A stretch of 14,600 nucleotides of DNA from assembly GCA_958445555.1 (NCBI GenBank), contig CAUCSW010000003.1:1-14600 (forward strand), given 5' to 3'. Shown here one piece after another: positions 6,264-14,508 of this stretch (its first letter is position 1; the number at the start of each line of letters is the position of its first letter). This DNA comes from an uncultured Clostridia bacterium (GTDB lineage Bacteria; Bacillota; Clostridia; Oscillospirales; Acutalibacteraceae). The translations under genes and the position numbers were made by a program. The notes under the pieces are model-generated. The model worked only from the letters and a program-made list of their open reading frames with translations, had not been told where the DNA came from and made no database searches.

Positions 6264-8111
6264 ATGGAAAAAGAAGAAAAGATCACCCTTGTGCGGATCA
6301 CCGTTTCCGCTGCGCTCACAGTTGCTTTGATGATCATCTCGCCCGAACCCCAACTGCTTAAATATCTTTTGTATCTGATACCTTATTTCCTTATAGGATA
6401 CGATGTGCTCTTCTCCGCCGTCAAAAATATCTTTCACGGCGAGTTGTTTGACGAAAAGTTCCTTATGACGATCGCCACCATAGGTGCATTTGCGATAGGC
6501 GACTACCCCGAAGGCATCGCCGTAATGGTGTTCTATCAGCTCGGCGAAATGCTTCAGGATATGGCGGTCGAAAAGAGCAAAAAGTCGGTCGAGGAGCTTA
6601 TGGATGTGCGCCCCGATTCCGCAAAGCTCCTTGTCGAAGGCAAGCTGCAGACCGTTTCTCCCGAGAGCGTCAAGGTCGGCGATATAATAGTTACCGACCC
6701 GGGTGAAAAGATACCGTTGGACGGCGTCGTGATCGACGGCTCCGCGACGGTCGACACCAAATCCATAACCGGCGAAGGAATGCCGCGGGATATATCGGTC
6801 GGGGACAATGTCGCCGCGGGATGCATAAACCTCAACGGTTCACTGAATATCAAGGTCACCCACGAATATGCCGACTCCACGGTCGCAAAAATGCTTGAGC
6901 TTGTTAACAGATCCGCAGAGCGTAAAGCCAAGAGCGAAAATTTCATCACCTCTTTCTCAAAGGTATATACCCCGATCGTCGTTATCGCCGCTCTCCTTGT
7001 TGCATTTGTGCCCCTTATCTTCGGTGCCGATTTTTCAACATGGCTTAACAGAGCGCTTGTATTTCTGGTCGTTTCCTGCCCCTGCGCACTGGTCATTTCG
7101 GTCCCCCTCGCCTACTTTGCAGGTATCGGCTCCTCATCCAAAAAAGGTATTCTGGTAAAGGGGTCCGATGCACTTGAAAAGCTTTCCGACGTGTCCTGCG
7201 CCGTGTTTGATAAAACAGGAACAATAACAAAAGGGAATTTCGTTGTTTCCGCAGTCCACCCGAGCGAGTGCTCCGAAGATGAGCTTTTGAGCTACGCCGC
7301 CGCTGCCGAAGCGCACTCCAATCACCCGGTCTCCGCCGCACTGAGAGATAAATGGAACAATGACGAAAACTACTCCGTGTCCGATATCGAAGAGCTCGCC
7401 GGTATGGGCGTTAAGGCGATGATAAACGGAAAGACCGTCGCCGTCGGAAACGGCAGACTTATGGACAGTGTAGGTGCAGTATGGCATAACTGCCATAAAA
7501 ACGGCACTGTCGTGCATGTGGCGGTAGATGGCGAATACGCGGGTCACATCGTTATCAGCGATGAAGTAAAGCCGACCGCACAAGAGGCGCTCGCCCTCCT
7601 TAAAAAGGCAGGCGTGTCAAAAACCGTCATACTTACCGGGGACAATGCCGCCACTGCCGAAGAGGTAGCCAAAAAGGTGGGCGCAGATGAAGTTTATTCT
7701 TCTCTCCTCCCCGCCGATAAGGTTGCAAAGCTCGACGAGCTCATGGGCGGTACGGACGGTAAGGTCATATTCGTCGGAGACGGAATAAACGATGCCCCCG
7801 TTTTGAAGCTTGCCGATGTCGGTATTGCAATGGGCGCCCTCGGATCGGATGCCGCCGTCGAATCGGCCGACGCTGTCGTTATGGACGACGATTTAAAAAA
7901 GCTCCCCTCTATCATTAAGATAGCGAAAAAGACCCGTCGCATAGTAACGGAAAACATAGTTTTCTCGCTCTTCGTAAAACTCCTCATCATGGTGCTCAGC
8001 GTTGCGGGCGTTCCCTATATGATGTGGGCTGCGGTTTTCGGAGATGTCGGCGTATCGCTCCTCGCGGTCGCAAATTCACTTCGACTTCTTTCGACGAAAA
8101 CCATTGACTAA
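6264..8111 (+). CDS. cadA: Zn(II)/Cd(II)/Pb(II)-exporting P1B-type ATPase
   Basis: Membrane pump that expels divalent soft metals using ATP, 615 residues from ATG 6264. That start follows AAAGGAGA at good spacing and opens MEKEEKITLVRITVSAA. An alternative ATG at 6165 overlaps the repressor stop (ATGA) and adds 33 residues, but it has poor spacing from its AAGGA. Visible motifs: actuator TGEGMP (169-174; the usual form is TGES.P), ion site SCPCALV (271-277), phosphorylation site DKTGT (D316), HSNHP (351-355), and hinge GDGINDAP (505-512). K572 in the seventh and D594 (FGDVG) in the eighth membrane helix fit the Zn/Cd/Pb subgroup rather than Cu. No N-terminal GMTCxxC metal-binding domain is present, so the pump is a short form. 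Cotranscribed with the CadC-like repressor. Confidence 0.92.
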   Translation: MEKEEKITLVRITVSAALTVALMIISPEPQLLKYLLYLIPYFLIGYDVLFSAVKNIFHGELFDEKFLMTIATIGAFAIGDYPEGIAVMVFYQLGEMLQDMAVEKSKKSVEELMDVRPDSAKLLVEGKLQTVSPESVKVGDIIVTDPGEKIPLDGVVIDGSATVDTKSITGEGMPRDISVGDNVAAGCINLNGSLNIKVTHEYADSTVAKMLELVNRSAERKAKSENFITSFSKVYTPIVVIAALLVAFVPLIFGADFSTWLNRALVFLVVSCPCALVISVPLAYFAGIGSSSKKGILVKGSDALEKLSDVSCAVFDKTGTITKGNFVVSAVHPSECSEDELLSYAAAAEAHSNHPVSAALRDKWNNDENYSVSDIEELAGMGVKAMINGKTVAVGNGRLMDSVGAVWHNCHKNGTVVHVAVDGEYAGHIVISDEVKPTAQEALALLKKAGVSKTVILTGDNAATAEEVAKKVGADEVYSSLLPADKVAKLDELMGGTDGKVIFVGDGINDAPVLKLADVGIAMGALGSDAAVESADAVVMDDDLKKLPSIIKIAKKTRRIVTENIVFSLFVKLLIMVLSVAGVPYMMWAAVFGDVGVSLLAVANSLRLLSTKTID

Positions 8112-8132
8112 ATACATTTAATGGTATATAAT
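8104..8132 (+). promoter_or_regulatory. SigA promoter of the IMP dehydrogenase gene
   Basis: TTGACT (8104-8109) and a perfect TATAAT (8127-8132), spacer 17 bp. The -35 box overlaps the last codons and stop of the ATPase gene. Transcription would start near 8139, giving a leader of about 97 nt. This separates guaB from the metal-controlled operon. Confidence 0.85.
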
Positions 8133-8145
8133 ATTTAACTAAAGA

Positions 8146-8203
8146 ATACGCTTGATGCCGCCCGTTTGTTGCGATATGCAATTTAACGCGACATCAAGCG
8201 TAT
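8146..8203 (+). promoter_or_regulatory. Structured leader in front of the IMP dehydrogenase gene
   Basis: ATACGCTTGATG (8146-8157) is perfectly complementary to CATCAAGCGTAT (8192-8203). Inside, TTGCG (8169-8173) pairs with CGCGA (8187-8191), stacked against the outer stem, leaving an asymmetric strand CCGCCCGTTT. The structure starts a few nt after the predicted start point and ends 19 nt before the Shine-Dalgarno GGAGA (8223-8227). No T tract follows it, so it is not a plain terminator. It does not match the purine, PRPP or other riboswitch consensus I know. Possible roles are translational control, transcript stabilisation or binding of a regulator. Confidence 0.6.
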
Positions 8204-8235
8204 CTCATAATACTATGAAAACGGAGAAACAAAGT

Positions 8236-9750
8236 ATGGCTTTTTATTACGACGAACCATCAAGAACCTTCAGCGAGTATCTTCTCGTTCCCGGCTATTC
8301 GTCTTCCGAGTGCATTCCTCAGAATGTATCACTGAAGACCCCGCTCGTTAAGTTCCGCAAGGGTGAGGAATCGTCAATAGTTATGAACATTCCGCTTGTT
8401 TCGGCAATAATGCAGTCGGTGTCGGGCGACAGACTCGCCGTCGCGCTTGCCAAAGAAGGCGGCGTTTCTTTCATATACGGTTCACAGTCGATAGAAAGCG
8501 AAGCCGCAATGGTATCAAAAGCCAAGAATTACAAAGCCGGCTTTGTGAGCAGCGATTCCAACATCAGACCGGACGCGACCCTTGCAGATATTCTTACCTT
8601 AAAGGAAAAAACAGGTCACTCAACCGTTGCGGTCACCGACGACGGCACCGCGGACGGTAAGCTTTTGGGCCTCGTGACCAGCAGAGACTACCGAGTCAGC
8701 AGAATGGGGCCTTCCCTTAAAGTCAGTGAATTTATGACTCCGTTTGATAAGCTGATATGTGCAAAGGAAGGCATAAGTCTTAAAGAAGCGAACGATATCA
8801 TATGGGATAACAAACTCAATGCCCTTCCGATAATAAGCGACGAGGGCAAGCTCAGATTCTTCGTTTTCCGCAAAGACTATGACTCCCATAAAGAGAATCC
8901 CGGTGAACTGCTTGACAATGAGAAGAGATATGTTGTGGGAGCAGGAATAAACACGCGCGACTACGCCGAGCGCGTGCCTGCACTTGTCGATGCGGGCGCC
9001 GATGTCCTTTGCATTGACTCGTCGGAGGGCTTTTCCGAATGGCAGAAGCGCACAATAGACTTCATAAGAGAAAAATACGGCGATTCGGTCAAGGTAGGCG
9101 CGGGAAATGTCGTCGACCGTGACGGTTTTCTCTTCCTTGCGGAAGCCGGTGCCGATTTCGTGAAGGTCGGTATCGGCGGCGGTTCCATATGCATAACCCG
9201 CGAGACCAAGGGAATAGGCAGAGGTCAGGCCACCGCTCTTATCGAAGTGTGCAAGGCGCGCGACGAATACTATGAAAAGACGGGGATATATGTCCCGGTC
9301 TGCTCGGACGGCGGCATAGTCCATGACCATCATATGACGCTTGCTCTTGCCATGGGTGCGGACTTTATTATGCTCGGCAGGTATTTTGCCCGCTTTGAGG
9401 AAAGCCCCACAAATAAAGTCATCATCAACGGAAATTACTATAAGGAATACTGGGGTGAGGGCTCAAACCGCGCCAGGAATTGGCAGCGCTACGACCTCGG
9501 AGGCGCCGCTAAGCTTTCTTTTGAAGAAGGCGTCGATTCATATGTTCCTTATGCGGGTCTTCTTAAGGATAATGTGCACATATCCCTTTCCAAGGTCAAA
9601 TCGACAATGTGCAACTGCGGCGCACTCTCGATACCCGAGCTTCAGAAAAAAGCCAAGCTTACGCTCGTATCCGCAACGAGTATCGTAGAAGGCGGTGCCC
9701 ATGATGTCATAACCAAAAACGGTGCGCCCAAGATATCGGGAACAAAATAA
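8236..9750 (+). CDS. guaB: IMP dehydrogenase, Tritrichomonas-like form
   Basis: Oxidises IMP to XMP with NAD+, the committed step to guanine nucleotides, in the cytosol. ATG 8236 ([20 protein letters not shown]) follows GGAGA (8223-8227) and gives 504 residues; the upstream frame lies in the leader. A TIM barrel is interrupted by two CBS domains (about residues 105-215). The catalytic loop is [20 protein letters not shown] with nucleophile C319, and substrate Asp is D261. R418 and Y419 in [10 protein letters not shown] supply the flap base for hydrolysis, and E431 is present. The common bacterial loop is GPGS.CTTR...G.G.PQ, so this is a divergent form. Sequence and numbering follow the T. foetus enzyme as I remember it, nearly without gaps. 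A hairpin terminator follows the stop. Confidence 0.96.
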   Translation: MAFYYDEPSRTFSEYLLVPGYSSSECIPQNVSLKTPLVKFRKGEESSIVMNIPLVSAIMQSVSGDRLAVALAKEGGVSFIYGSQSIESEAAMVSKAKNYKAGFVSSDSNIRPDATLADILTLKEKTGHSTVAVTDDGTADGKLLGLVTSRDYRVSRMGPSLKVSEFMTPFDKLICAKEGISLKEANDIIWDNKLNALPIISDEGKLRFFVFRKDYDSHKENPGELLDNEKRYVVGAGINTRDYAERVPALVDAGADVLCIDSSEGFSEWQKRTIDFIREKYGDSVKVGAGNVVDRDGFLFLAEAGADFVKVGIGGGSICITRETKGIGRGQATALIEVCKARDEYYEKTGIYVPVCSDGGIVHDHHMTLALAMGADFIMLGRYFARFEESPTNKVIINGNYYKEYWGEGSNRARNWQRYDLGGAAKLSFEEGVDSYVPYAGLLKDNVHISLSKVKSTMCNCGALSIPELQKKAKLTLVSATSIVEGGAHDVITKNGAPKISGTK

Positions 9751-9772
9751 TCAATAAACGACCGTTAAGCCG

Positions 9773-9817
9773 ACGGTGACCGTGCATTTTCCATCTTCGG
9801 AACACTGTCACCGTTTT
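9773..9817 (+). terminator. Probable intrinsic terminator after guaB
   Basis: ACGGTGACCGTG (9773-9784) pairs with CACTGTCACCGT (9803-9814) with one C.T mismatch and an 18-nt loop, and is followed by TTTT then GTC. It lies 22 bp after the stop codon. The large loop and short T run make it a moderate terminator. Confidence 0.65.
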
Positions 9818-9844
9818 GTCACGATTCCCCGTTTATCGTATTAT

Positions 9845-10048
9845 CCGGTTTAAGGCATCAGCCCGACCGCAGGCAGCGCCGCGCGCCCTTCCGGGGAAGG
9901 GCGCAAAACGGGCAACAAAATGTGATAATGGAATGCCGCACTATCGAAAAAGCAGGACTTTTCTGAGACGAAAATGTGCCGGTGCCCGTTTGCCGCGCCT
10001 TCGGCGCTTCGCGGCGCTGCCTGCGGTCGAGCTGATGCTTAAAGTCGG
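9845..10048 (+). repeat. Dispersed structured intergenic repeat, copy 3
   Basis: The best preserved ends of the family. TTTAA (9849-9853), GCATCAGC (9855-9862) and GACCGCAGGCAGCGCCGC (9865-9882) pair in order with 10011-10028, 10031-10038 and 10039-10043, broken only by one bulged base and a 2-base mismatch. Outermost CCG/CGG bases may add to the stem. P2 is GCGCCCTTCC (9883-9892) with GGAAGGGCGC (9895-9904). P3 is AAACGGGCA (9906-9914) with TGCCCGTTT (9983-9991). P4 is GATA (9924-9927) with TATC (9942-9945). P5 is GCGCC (9995-9999), loop TTC, GGCGC (10003-10007). It lies between the guaB terminator and the ABC transporter gene. The open frame that enters the transporter gene from here is accidental. 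Confidence 0.88.
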
Positions 10049-10130
10049 CTCGGGTGCGAACGCTATGGTTGATCGCTCCGCCCTCCCCGTTGAATATAAG
10101 GTTAAAACGATCCTTTTTTCGGAGGAAAAA

Positions 10131-11843
10131 ATGTTTAAACGATTTGTAAGCTACTACCGACCCCATATTCCGTTGTTCTGCCTTGATATGGCAGCCTCGC
10201 TGCTCGTTTCGGTAACGGGTATTTTTTACCCCTTCGTCACAAGACATATGCTTAACGACTATATCCCCGAGAGAAAATACGATATGATCGTTATCGCAGG
10301 CGCGGCGCTGCTCGTCATCTACCTTATCCGTATGCTGCTTAACTACTTTATACAGTATAAGGGCCATGTTATGGGCGTGCGTATGCAGGCACAGATGCGC
10401 CACGATATGTTTGTGCATCTCGAAAAACTCCCCTACGGATTCTTCGATAATCATGAAACGGGAAAAATAATGTCACGCATGACGAGCGACCTTATGGACA
10501 TAAGCGAGCTCGCTCATCACGGCCCCGAAAATATAATTGTCTCTACAATAGCGATAATAACTTCATTTACATATCTTTCCACTATCAACCTGCCGCTCAC
10601 CCTTATTGTTTTTGCATGTGTCCCCTTTTTGGTCGCTGCGGCGGCAGTAACCAGAAAAAAGATGCGAAACGCTTTTATGCGCAGCAGACAGTCGACCGCA
10701 AGAATAAACGCCGCTCTTGAAAGCAGCATATCGGGAATAAGAGTGACAAAGGCTTATACAAATGCCGAAAAGGAAACGGAAAAGTTCGAAGAGGGAAACC
10801 GCGAATTCGTTGAGGCGCGTAAAGATGCCTATAACGCCATGGGCAAATTCCATTCCACGACCGCATTCGTGACCGATATTTTCAATGTCATAGTGCTTAT
10901 TGCCGGCGGAATATTCCTGTATAACGGCAGCATAGACTTCGGGGATTATTCGGCGTTCGTCGTCTCGGTAAACCTCTTTATCTCACCTGTTATGACACTT
11001 GTAAACTTTATGGAGCAGTATCAGAACGGCGTGACGGGATTTGAAAGATTCGTCGAAATACTTGATACCGAACCCGAGAAGGACCCGCCCGATGCAGAAC
11101 CGATAGACCGCGTCGAAGGGCATATTGAGTTCAAGGATGTATGCTACGGTTACGAAGACGGACGCCCTGTCTTAAATAACATCAGTCTCGACATAAAGAG
11201 GGGCGAAACATTTGCTCTTGTGGGACCCTCCGGCGGCGGAAAGACCACGATATGTCACCTGATCCCCCATTTTTATTCGATCGACGGCGGAGATATACTT
11301 ATCGACGGAAAAAGCATCAACGGTATTACTCTCGACTCTCTGAGAAAAAACATCGGTATAGTTCAGCAGGATGTGTATCTGTTTAACGCAAGTATAAAGG
11401 ATAACATTCTTTACGGCAATCCCAACGCCGATGATGAAGCGGTGATAGAAGCCGCCAAGAGAGCAAATATACACGAATATGTAATGTCATTGCCCGAAAA
11501 GTACGATACCGTTATAGGCGAACGCGGAGTTAAACTGTCGGGCGGTCAAAAGCAGCGCCTGAGCATAGCGCGGGTGTTCCTGAAAGATCCTCCGATACTT
11601 ATACTCGACGAAGCCACAAGCGCACTCGACAATGTCACCGAGCAACTGATACAGGCATCTCTTGACGAGCTTTGCAAGGGCAGAACGACCGTGGTCGTCG
11701 CCCACCGCCTATCCACCGTTAAAAATGCCGACGAGATCGCAGTCATAGATGAGGGCAGCGTGGTTGAGCAAGGCTCACATAAGGAACTTCTGGCACAGGG
11801 CGGCTTCTACGCCGACCTGTACAACAGTCAGCTCATAAACTGA
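10131..11843 (+). CDS. ABC exporter half-transporter (fused membrane and ATPase domains)
   Basis: 570-residue type IV ABC exporter subunit of the MsbA/BmrA/LmrA kind. ATG 10131 follows GGAGG (10121-10125); the frame continues upstream through repeat copy 3, but that part is not coding. Residues 15-310 form the six-helix exporter domain. The nucleotide-binding domain (about 332-570) carries Walker A GPSGGGKT (365-372), Q-loop VQQD (411-414), signature LSGGQ (469-473), Walker B ILILDE (489-494) and the H-loop His525. All catalytic residues are present, so it can act as a homodimer. No partner half-transporter is adjacent, which also favours a homodimer. Substrate cannot be read from the sequence: lipid, peptide and drug export are all possible. 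No clear promoter was found in the short gap after the repeat. Confidence 0.94.
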   Translation: MFKRFVSYYRPHIPLFCLDMAASLLVSVTGIFYPFVTRHMLNDYIPERKYDMIVIAGAALLVIYLIRMLLNYFIQYKGHVMGVRMQAQMRHDMFVHLEKLPYGFFDNHETGKIMSRMTSDLMDISELAHHGPENIIVSTIAIITSFTYLSTINLPLTLIVFACVPFLVAAAAVTRKKMRNAFMRSRQSTARINAALESSISGIRVTKAYTNAEKETEKFEEGNREFVEARKDAYNAMGKFHSTTAFVTDIFNVIVLIAGGIFLYNGSIDFGDYSAFVVSVNLFISPVMTLVNFMEQYQNGVTGFERFVEILDTEPEKDPPDAEPIDRVEGHIEFKDVCYGYEDGRPVLNNISLDIKRGETFALVGPSGGGKTTICHLIPHFYSIDGGDILIDGKSINGITLDSLRKNIGIVQQDVYLFNASIKDNILYGNPNADDEAVIEAAKRANIHEYVMSLPEKYDTVIGERGVKLSGGQKQRLSIARVFLKDPPILILDEATSALDNVTEQLIQASLDELCKGRTTVVVAHRLSTVKNADEIAVIDEGSVVEQGSHKELLAQGGFYADLYNSQLIN

Positions 11844-11871
11844 CTCTCCTTTCGTCTCCCGCTCATTGGGA

Positions 11872-11900
11872 TTGTTTTTTCGGAATAATTGTGATAAGAT
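11872..11900 (+). promoter_or_regulatory. Candidate SigA promoter of the alpha/beta hydrolase gene
   Basis: TTGTTT (11872-11877) and TAAGAT (11895-11900) are 17 bp apart, in the gap between the ABC gene and the hydrolase gene. The match is moderate. Confidence 0.45.
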
Positions 11901-11951
11901 ACTGATATAGCGACCGAGAAAAAAGGTAGGAACTTAAGGGAGGACCGTGTT

Positions 11952-12953
11952 ATGGAAAAATCAGCAAAAAACGCTCTTACGATAACGGGTATTGTTGTGG
12001 GTGTGACCGCTGCCGCTGCGGCAACGGCATACTTCACAACAAAGTATCTTGTGAACACCGCCCTTGATCGCAAAGCGCCTAAGCTGGTTCAGAATATGGA
12101 TCGCTTTATCGCGGGGTCCGATATCAGTTCCGATTTTCTCAACGAGCTGGATAAAGCTTCCGAAAAGCTTGAGAACAGCGAACACGAAACCGTTCAGATC
12201 ACTTCAAGCTACGACGGTATAGCCCTTGTAGGACATTATTTCCCCGTCAAAAAAGCGAAAAGAGTGATCGTCGCGGTGCACGGTTGGAGATCCTCATGGC
12301 ATCGTGATTTCGGACTTGTTTCCGATTTTTGGAAAGAAAACGGCTGCAGCGTGCTCTATGTGGAGCAGAGAGGTCAGAACAACAGCGGCGGCGACTATAT
12401 GGGATTCGGTCTTACCGAGAGATTTGATTGCCTTGACTGGGCACGATGGACAGATGCAAACACCGATGCTTCCCTTCCCATATACCTCGCGGGAATATCA
12501 ATGGGTGCCACCACCGTTATGATGGCATCGGCTCTTGATCTCCCTCAGCGGGTGCACGGCATAATGGCTGATTGCGGATTTACTTCACCGAGCGCTATAT
12601 TCAAGCATGTGGCGCATAAGAATCTTCATATCAGCTACGGAATCAGAGGCGGATTGATAGAGGCGCTCTGTAAACAGAAGATAAACCTCGGACCCAATGA
12701 GTATTCATCGACCGAGGCACTCCGTGAGACTAACATACCCGTTCTTTTCATCCACGGAACCAACGATACCTTTGTGCCCGTCGAAATGACATACGAAAAC
12801 TACTCTGCGTGCGCCTCACCCAAAAGACTGCTCGTTGTTCCGGGTGCCGATCACGGAATGAGTTATTTCGTCGAACCCGAAAAATATAAGGAAACAATAA
12901 AGGAATTCTGGGCATCGTTTGATAAGATCATGCCTGCCGTCAAGACATCGTAA
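11952..12953 (+). CDS. Membrane-anchored alpha/beta hydrolase
   Basis: 333-residue serine hydrolase of unknown substrate. ATG 11952 has GGGAGG (11938-11943) 8 nt upstream. Residues 8-36 form one hydrophobic segment rich in Ala, Val and Thr, likely an uncleaved signal anchor. The rest is an alpha/beta hydrolase domain: oxyanion-side motif VAVHGW (107-112), nucleophile elbow GISMGA with Ser183, acid Asp272 in HGTND and His301 in ADHG. The middle motif EQRGQNNSGGDYMGFG resembles that of bacterial relatives of eukaryotic BEM46/ABHD proteins, sometimes labelled acyl-peptide hydrolase or cell-surface esterase. The catalytic triad is complete, so it is probably active. Neighbours do not reveal its substrate, and which side of the membrane it faces cannot be settled by eye. 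Confidence 0.9.
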   Translation: MEKSAKNALTITGIVVGVTAAAAATAYFTTKYLVNTALDRKAPKLVQNMDRFIAGSDISSDFLNELDKASEKLENSEHETVQITSSYDGIALVGHYFPVKKAKRVIVAVHGWRSSWHRDFGLVSDFWKENGCSVLYVEQRGQNNSGGDYMGFGLTERFDCLDWARWTDANTDASLPIYLAGISMGATTVMMASALDLPQRVHGIMADCGFTSPSAIFKHVAHKNLHISYGIRGGLIEALCKQKINLGPNEYSSTEALRETNIPVLFIHGTNDTFVPVEMTYENYSACASPKRLLVVPGADHGMSYFVEPEKYKETIKEFWASFDKIMPAVKTS

Positions 12954-13108
12954 ACGACTTACGGACTTAGGTTGCGGCAGCCGAGATCTCGTCTCGACCC
13001 CGCCTCGCCCCCGCTCTCGTATACCGCCCGAAGGGATTCGGAGTGCGGCTTCGGTACCGACTCGATGCCATTCGCGTTTTCAGTTTATAAGGAAGGATAA
13101 GTCTGACA

Positions 13109-13750
13109 ATGTCGAAGCTCTATTTTAAATTCGGAGCTATGGGAAGCTCAAAAACGGCTCAGGCACTTATGACAAAGTTCAATTATGAGGAAAAGGGCGA
13201 AACCGTGTGGCTCATAAAGCCCGCGACGGATAACCGTGATGATACCGTTGACGAATACGGCAATCGAAAGACCGTCGTTCGCTCAAGAATAGGCCTCAGC
13301 GCCCCCGCGGAAGCGGTAAGTGCGGACACGGATCTCTTTAAGCGCTTTTGCGAGCTTGCCGAAAAAGCGCCGAAAGGCGTAGTGATCTGCGACGAATGCC
13401 AGTTTTTGACCGAAAAACAGGTGGACGAGCTCAAATGCATTGTCGACAAGCTCTCGATCCCCGTTCTGTGTTTCGGACTCAGAGCCGACTTTCAGACAAA
13501 ACTGTTCCCGGGCAGCAAAAGACTCTTCGAAATAGCCGACAGTATAACCGAGATTAAGTCTGTCTGCAGGTGCGGAAGAAAAGCAACCGTAAATGCCCGT
13601 TTCGGAGATGACGGAGTCATAATCACCGAGGGAGACCAGGTATTTATCGGCGGAAACGACCGATACGAGGGAATGTGCTATAAATGCTATCGCAAGCTCA
13701 TCGAAGAGCGCGATGCGAAAAATAAGGCATCCGAGACTAAACACCCGTAG
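13109..13750 (+). CDS. tdk: Thymidine kinase (type II, TK1-like)
   Basis: Phosphorylates thymidine to dTMP with ATP in the cytosolic salvage pathway. 213 residues from ATG 13109, with AAGGAAGGA about 11 nt upstream. The P-loop FGAMGSSKTAQ (8-18) is a variant of the usual G.MFSGKS. The catalytic Glu96 lies in VICDECQFL (92-100), where most members have DEAQF. The structural zinc site is C153, C155, C190 and C193 (CRCG and CYKC), and the lasso/substrate loop is in VFIGGNDRYEGM (178-189). Length and motif order are normal for the family. The 155-bp gap before it contains no recognised element. Confidence 0.96.
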   Translation: MSKLYFKFGAMGSSKTAQALMTKFNYEEKGETVWLIKPATDNRDDTVDEYGNRKTVVRSRIGLSAPAEAVSADTDLFKRFCELAEKAPKGVVICDECQFLTEKQVDELKCIVDKLSIPVLCFGLRADFQTKLFPGSKRLFEIADSITEIKSVCRCGRKATVNARFGDDGVIITEGDQVFIGGNDRYEGMCYKCYRKLIEERDAKNKASETKHP

Positions 13751-13864
13751 AATGCATTCCGATTGGGTATCGACTCAAAAAGGTGCAGTCGTGGCGCAGA
13801 CTCCCGAAATGCCGCAAGGGTACCGACATTAAAAACTTTCAAATATAAAGGGGCACATATAGAA

Positions 13865-14476
13865 ATGCGGGACTACATCATTCATTTAATAAGACACGGT
13901 GAGACACTCGCCAATACGGAAAAAAAGTATATCGGAAAAACCGATCTGCCCATAACCGAAGAGGCTAAAAAGGAACTCGAGGCCTTGCGCGAGGACGGAA
14001 TATATCCCGCAGTCGGTGCCGTGTACTCAAGCCCCCTTAAAAGATGCCTCCAAACGGCAAGGATCATTTATCCCGGAAAACCGCTCACGGCGGTCGAAGA
14101 CCTGTCGGAATACGACTTCGGAGCATTTGAAGGAAAGACCGACTCTGACCTTGAGTCCTCCGAGGAATACCGCGCCTGGAGAGCGGGAAAGCTCGACACT
14201 CCCCCGGAAGGAGAGAGTATGTCTCGCTTTAAGGAGAGAATTTACGCCGGCCTCGTCAGCGTTGTTCACGATATGTCGGCAAACGACTGCTTTGATGCCG
14301 CGATCGTCACCCACGGCGGTGTTATAATGACATTACTTTCCTTATGCGGACTCCCGCAAAAGAATAGCCTTGAATGGATTTCCGAAAACGGAAAGGGCTT
14401 TACCGTAAGAATCAATACGGGAATGTTCTCCCGCAGCGGTCATGTTGAAGTCTGCGGTACGGTACCTGAACAGTAA
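13865..14476 (+). CDS. Histidine phosphatase superfamily protein (phosphoglycerate mutase-like)
   Basis: 203 residues from ATG 13865, which follows AAAGGGG and opens directly into the domain (MRDYIIHLIRHGET); the longer frame from 13763 is noncoding in appearance. R10 and H11 of the RHGE motif give the phosphorylated histidine, R60 in SSPLKRCLQTA, E82 in SEYDFGAFEG and H150 in VTHGG complete the active site. The pattern matches small cytosolic members such as alpha-ribazole phosphatase (CobC) and broad-range sugar phosphatases. No cobalamin gene is in view, so I do not assign CobC. No terminator is visible after the stop. Confidence 0.92.
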   Translation: MRDYIIHLIRHGETLANTEKKYIGKTDLPITEEAKKELEALREDGIYPAVGAVYSSPLKRCLQTARIIYPGKPLTAVEDLSEYDFGAFEGKTDSDLESSEEYRAWRAGKLDTPPEGESMSRFKERIYAGLVSVVHDMSANDCFDAAIVTHGGVIMTLLSLCGLPQKNSLEWISENGKGFTVRINTGMFSRSGHVEVCGTVPEQ

Positions 14477-14508
14477 CACAAACGGTAATAACAGCCCACG
14501 CTGCGGAC

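Noticed and set aside
9816..10130. N-terminal extension of the ABC transporter through repeat copy 3
   Set aside because: It would place repeat helices inside the protein, whereas ATG 10131 has GGAGG just upstream and starts the usual exporter N terminus.
11826..11845. Terminator at the end of the ABC transporter gene (AGTCAG ... CTGACT)
   Set aside because: Only 6 bp of stem, AT-rich loop, no T run after it, and it overlaps the stop codon.
12954..13108. Regulatory element or repeat before thymidine kinase
   Set aside because: The GC-rich gap has short CTCG/CGAG symmetries, but no stable hairpin with a T tract and no convincing promoter.
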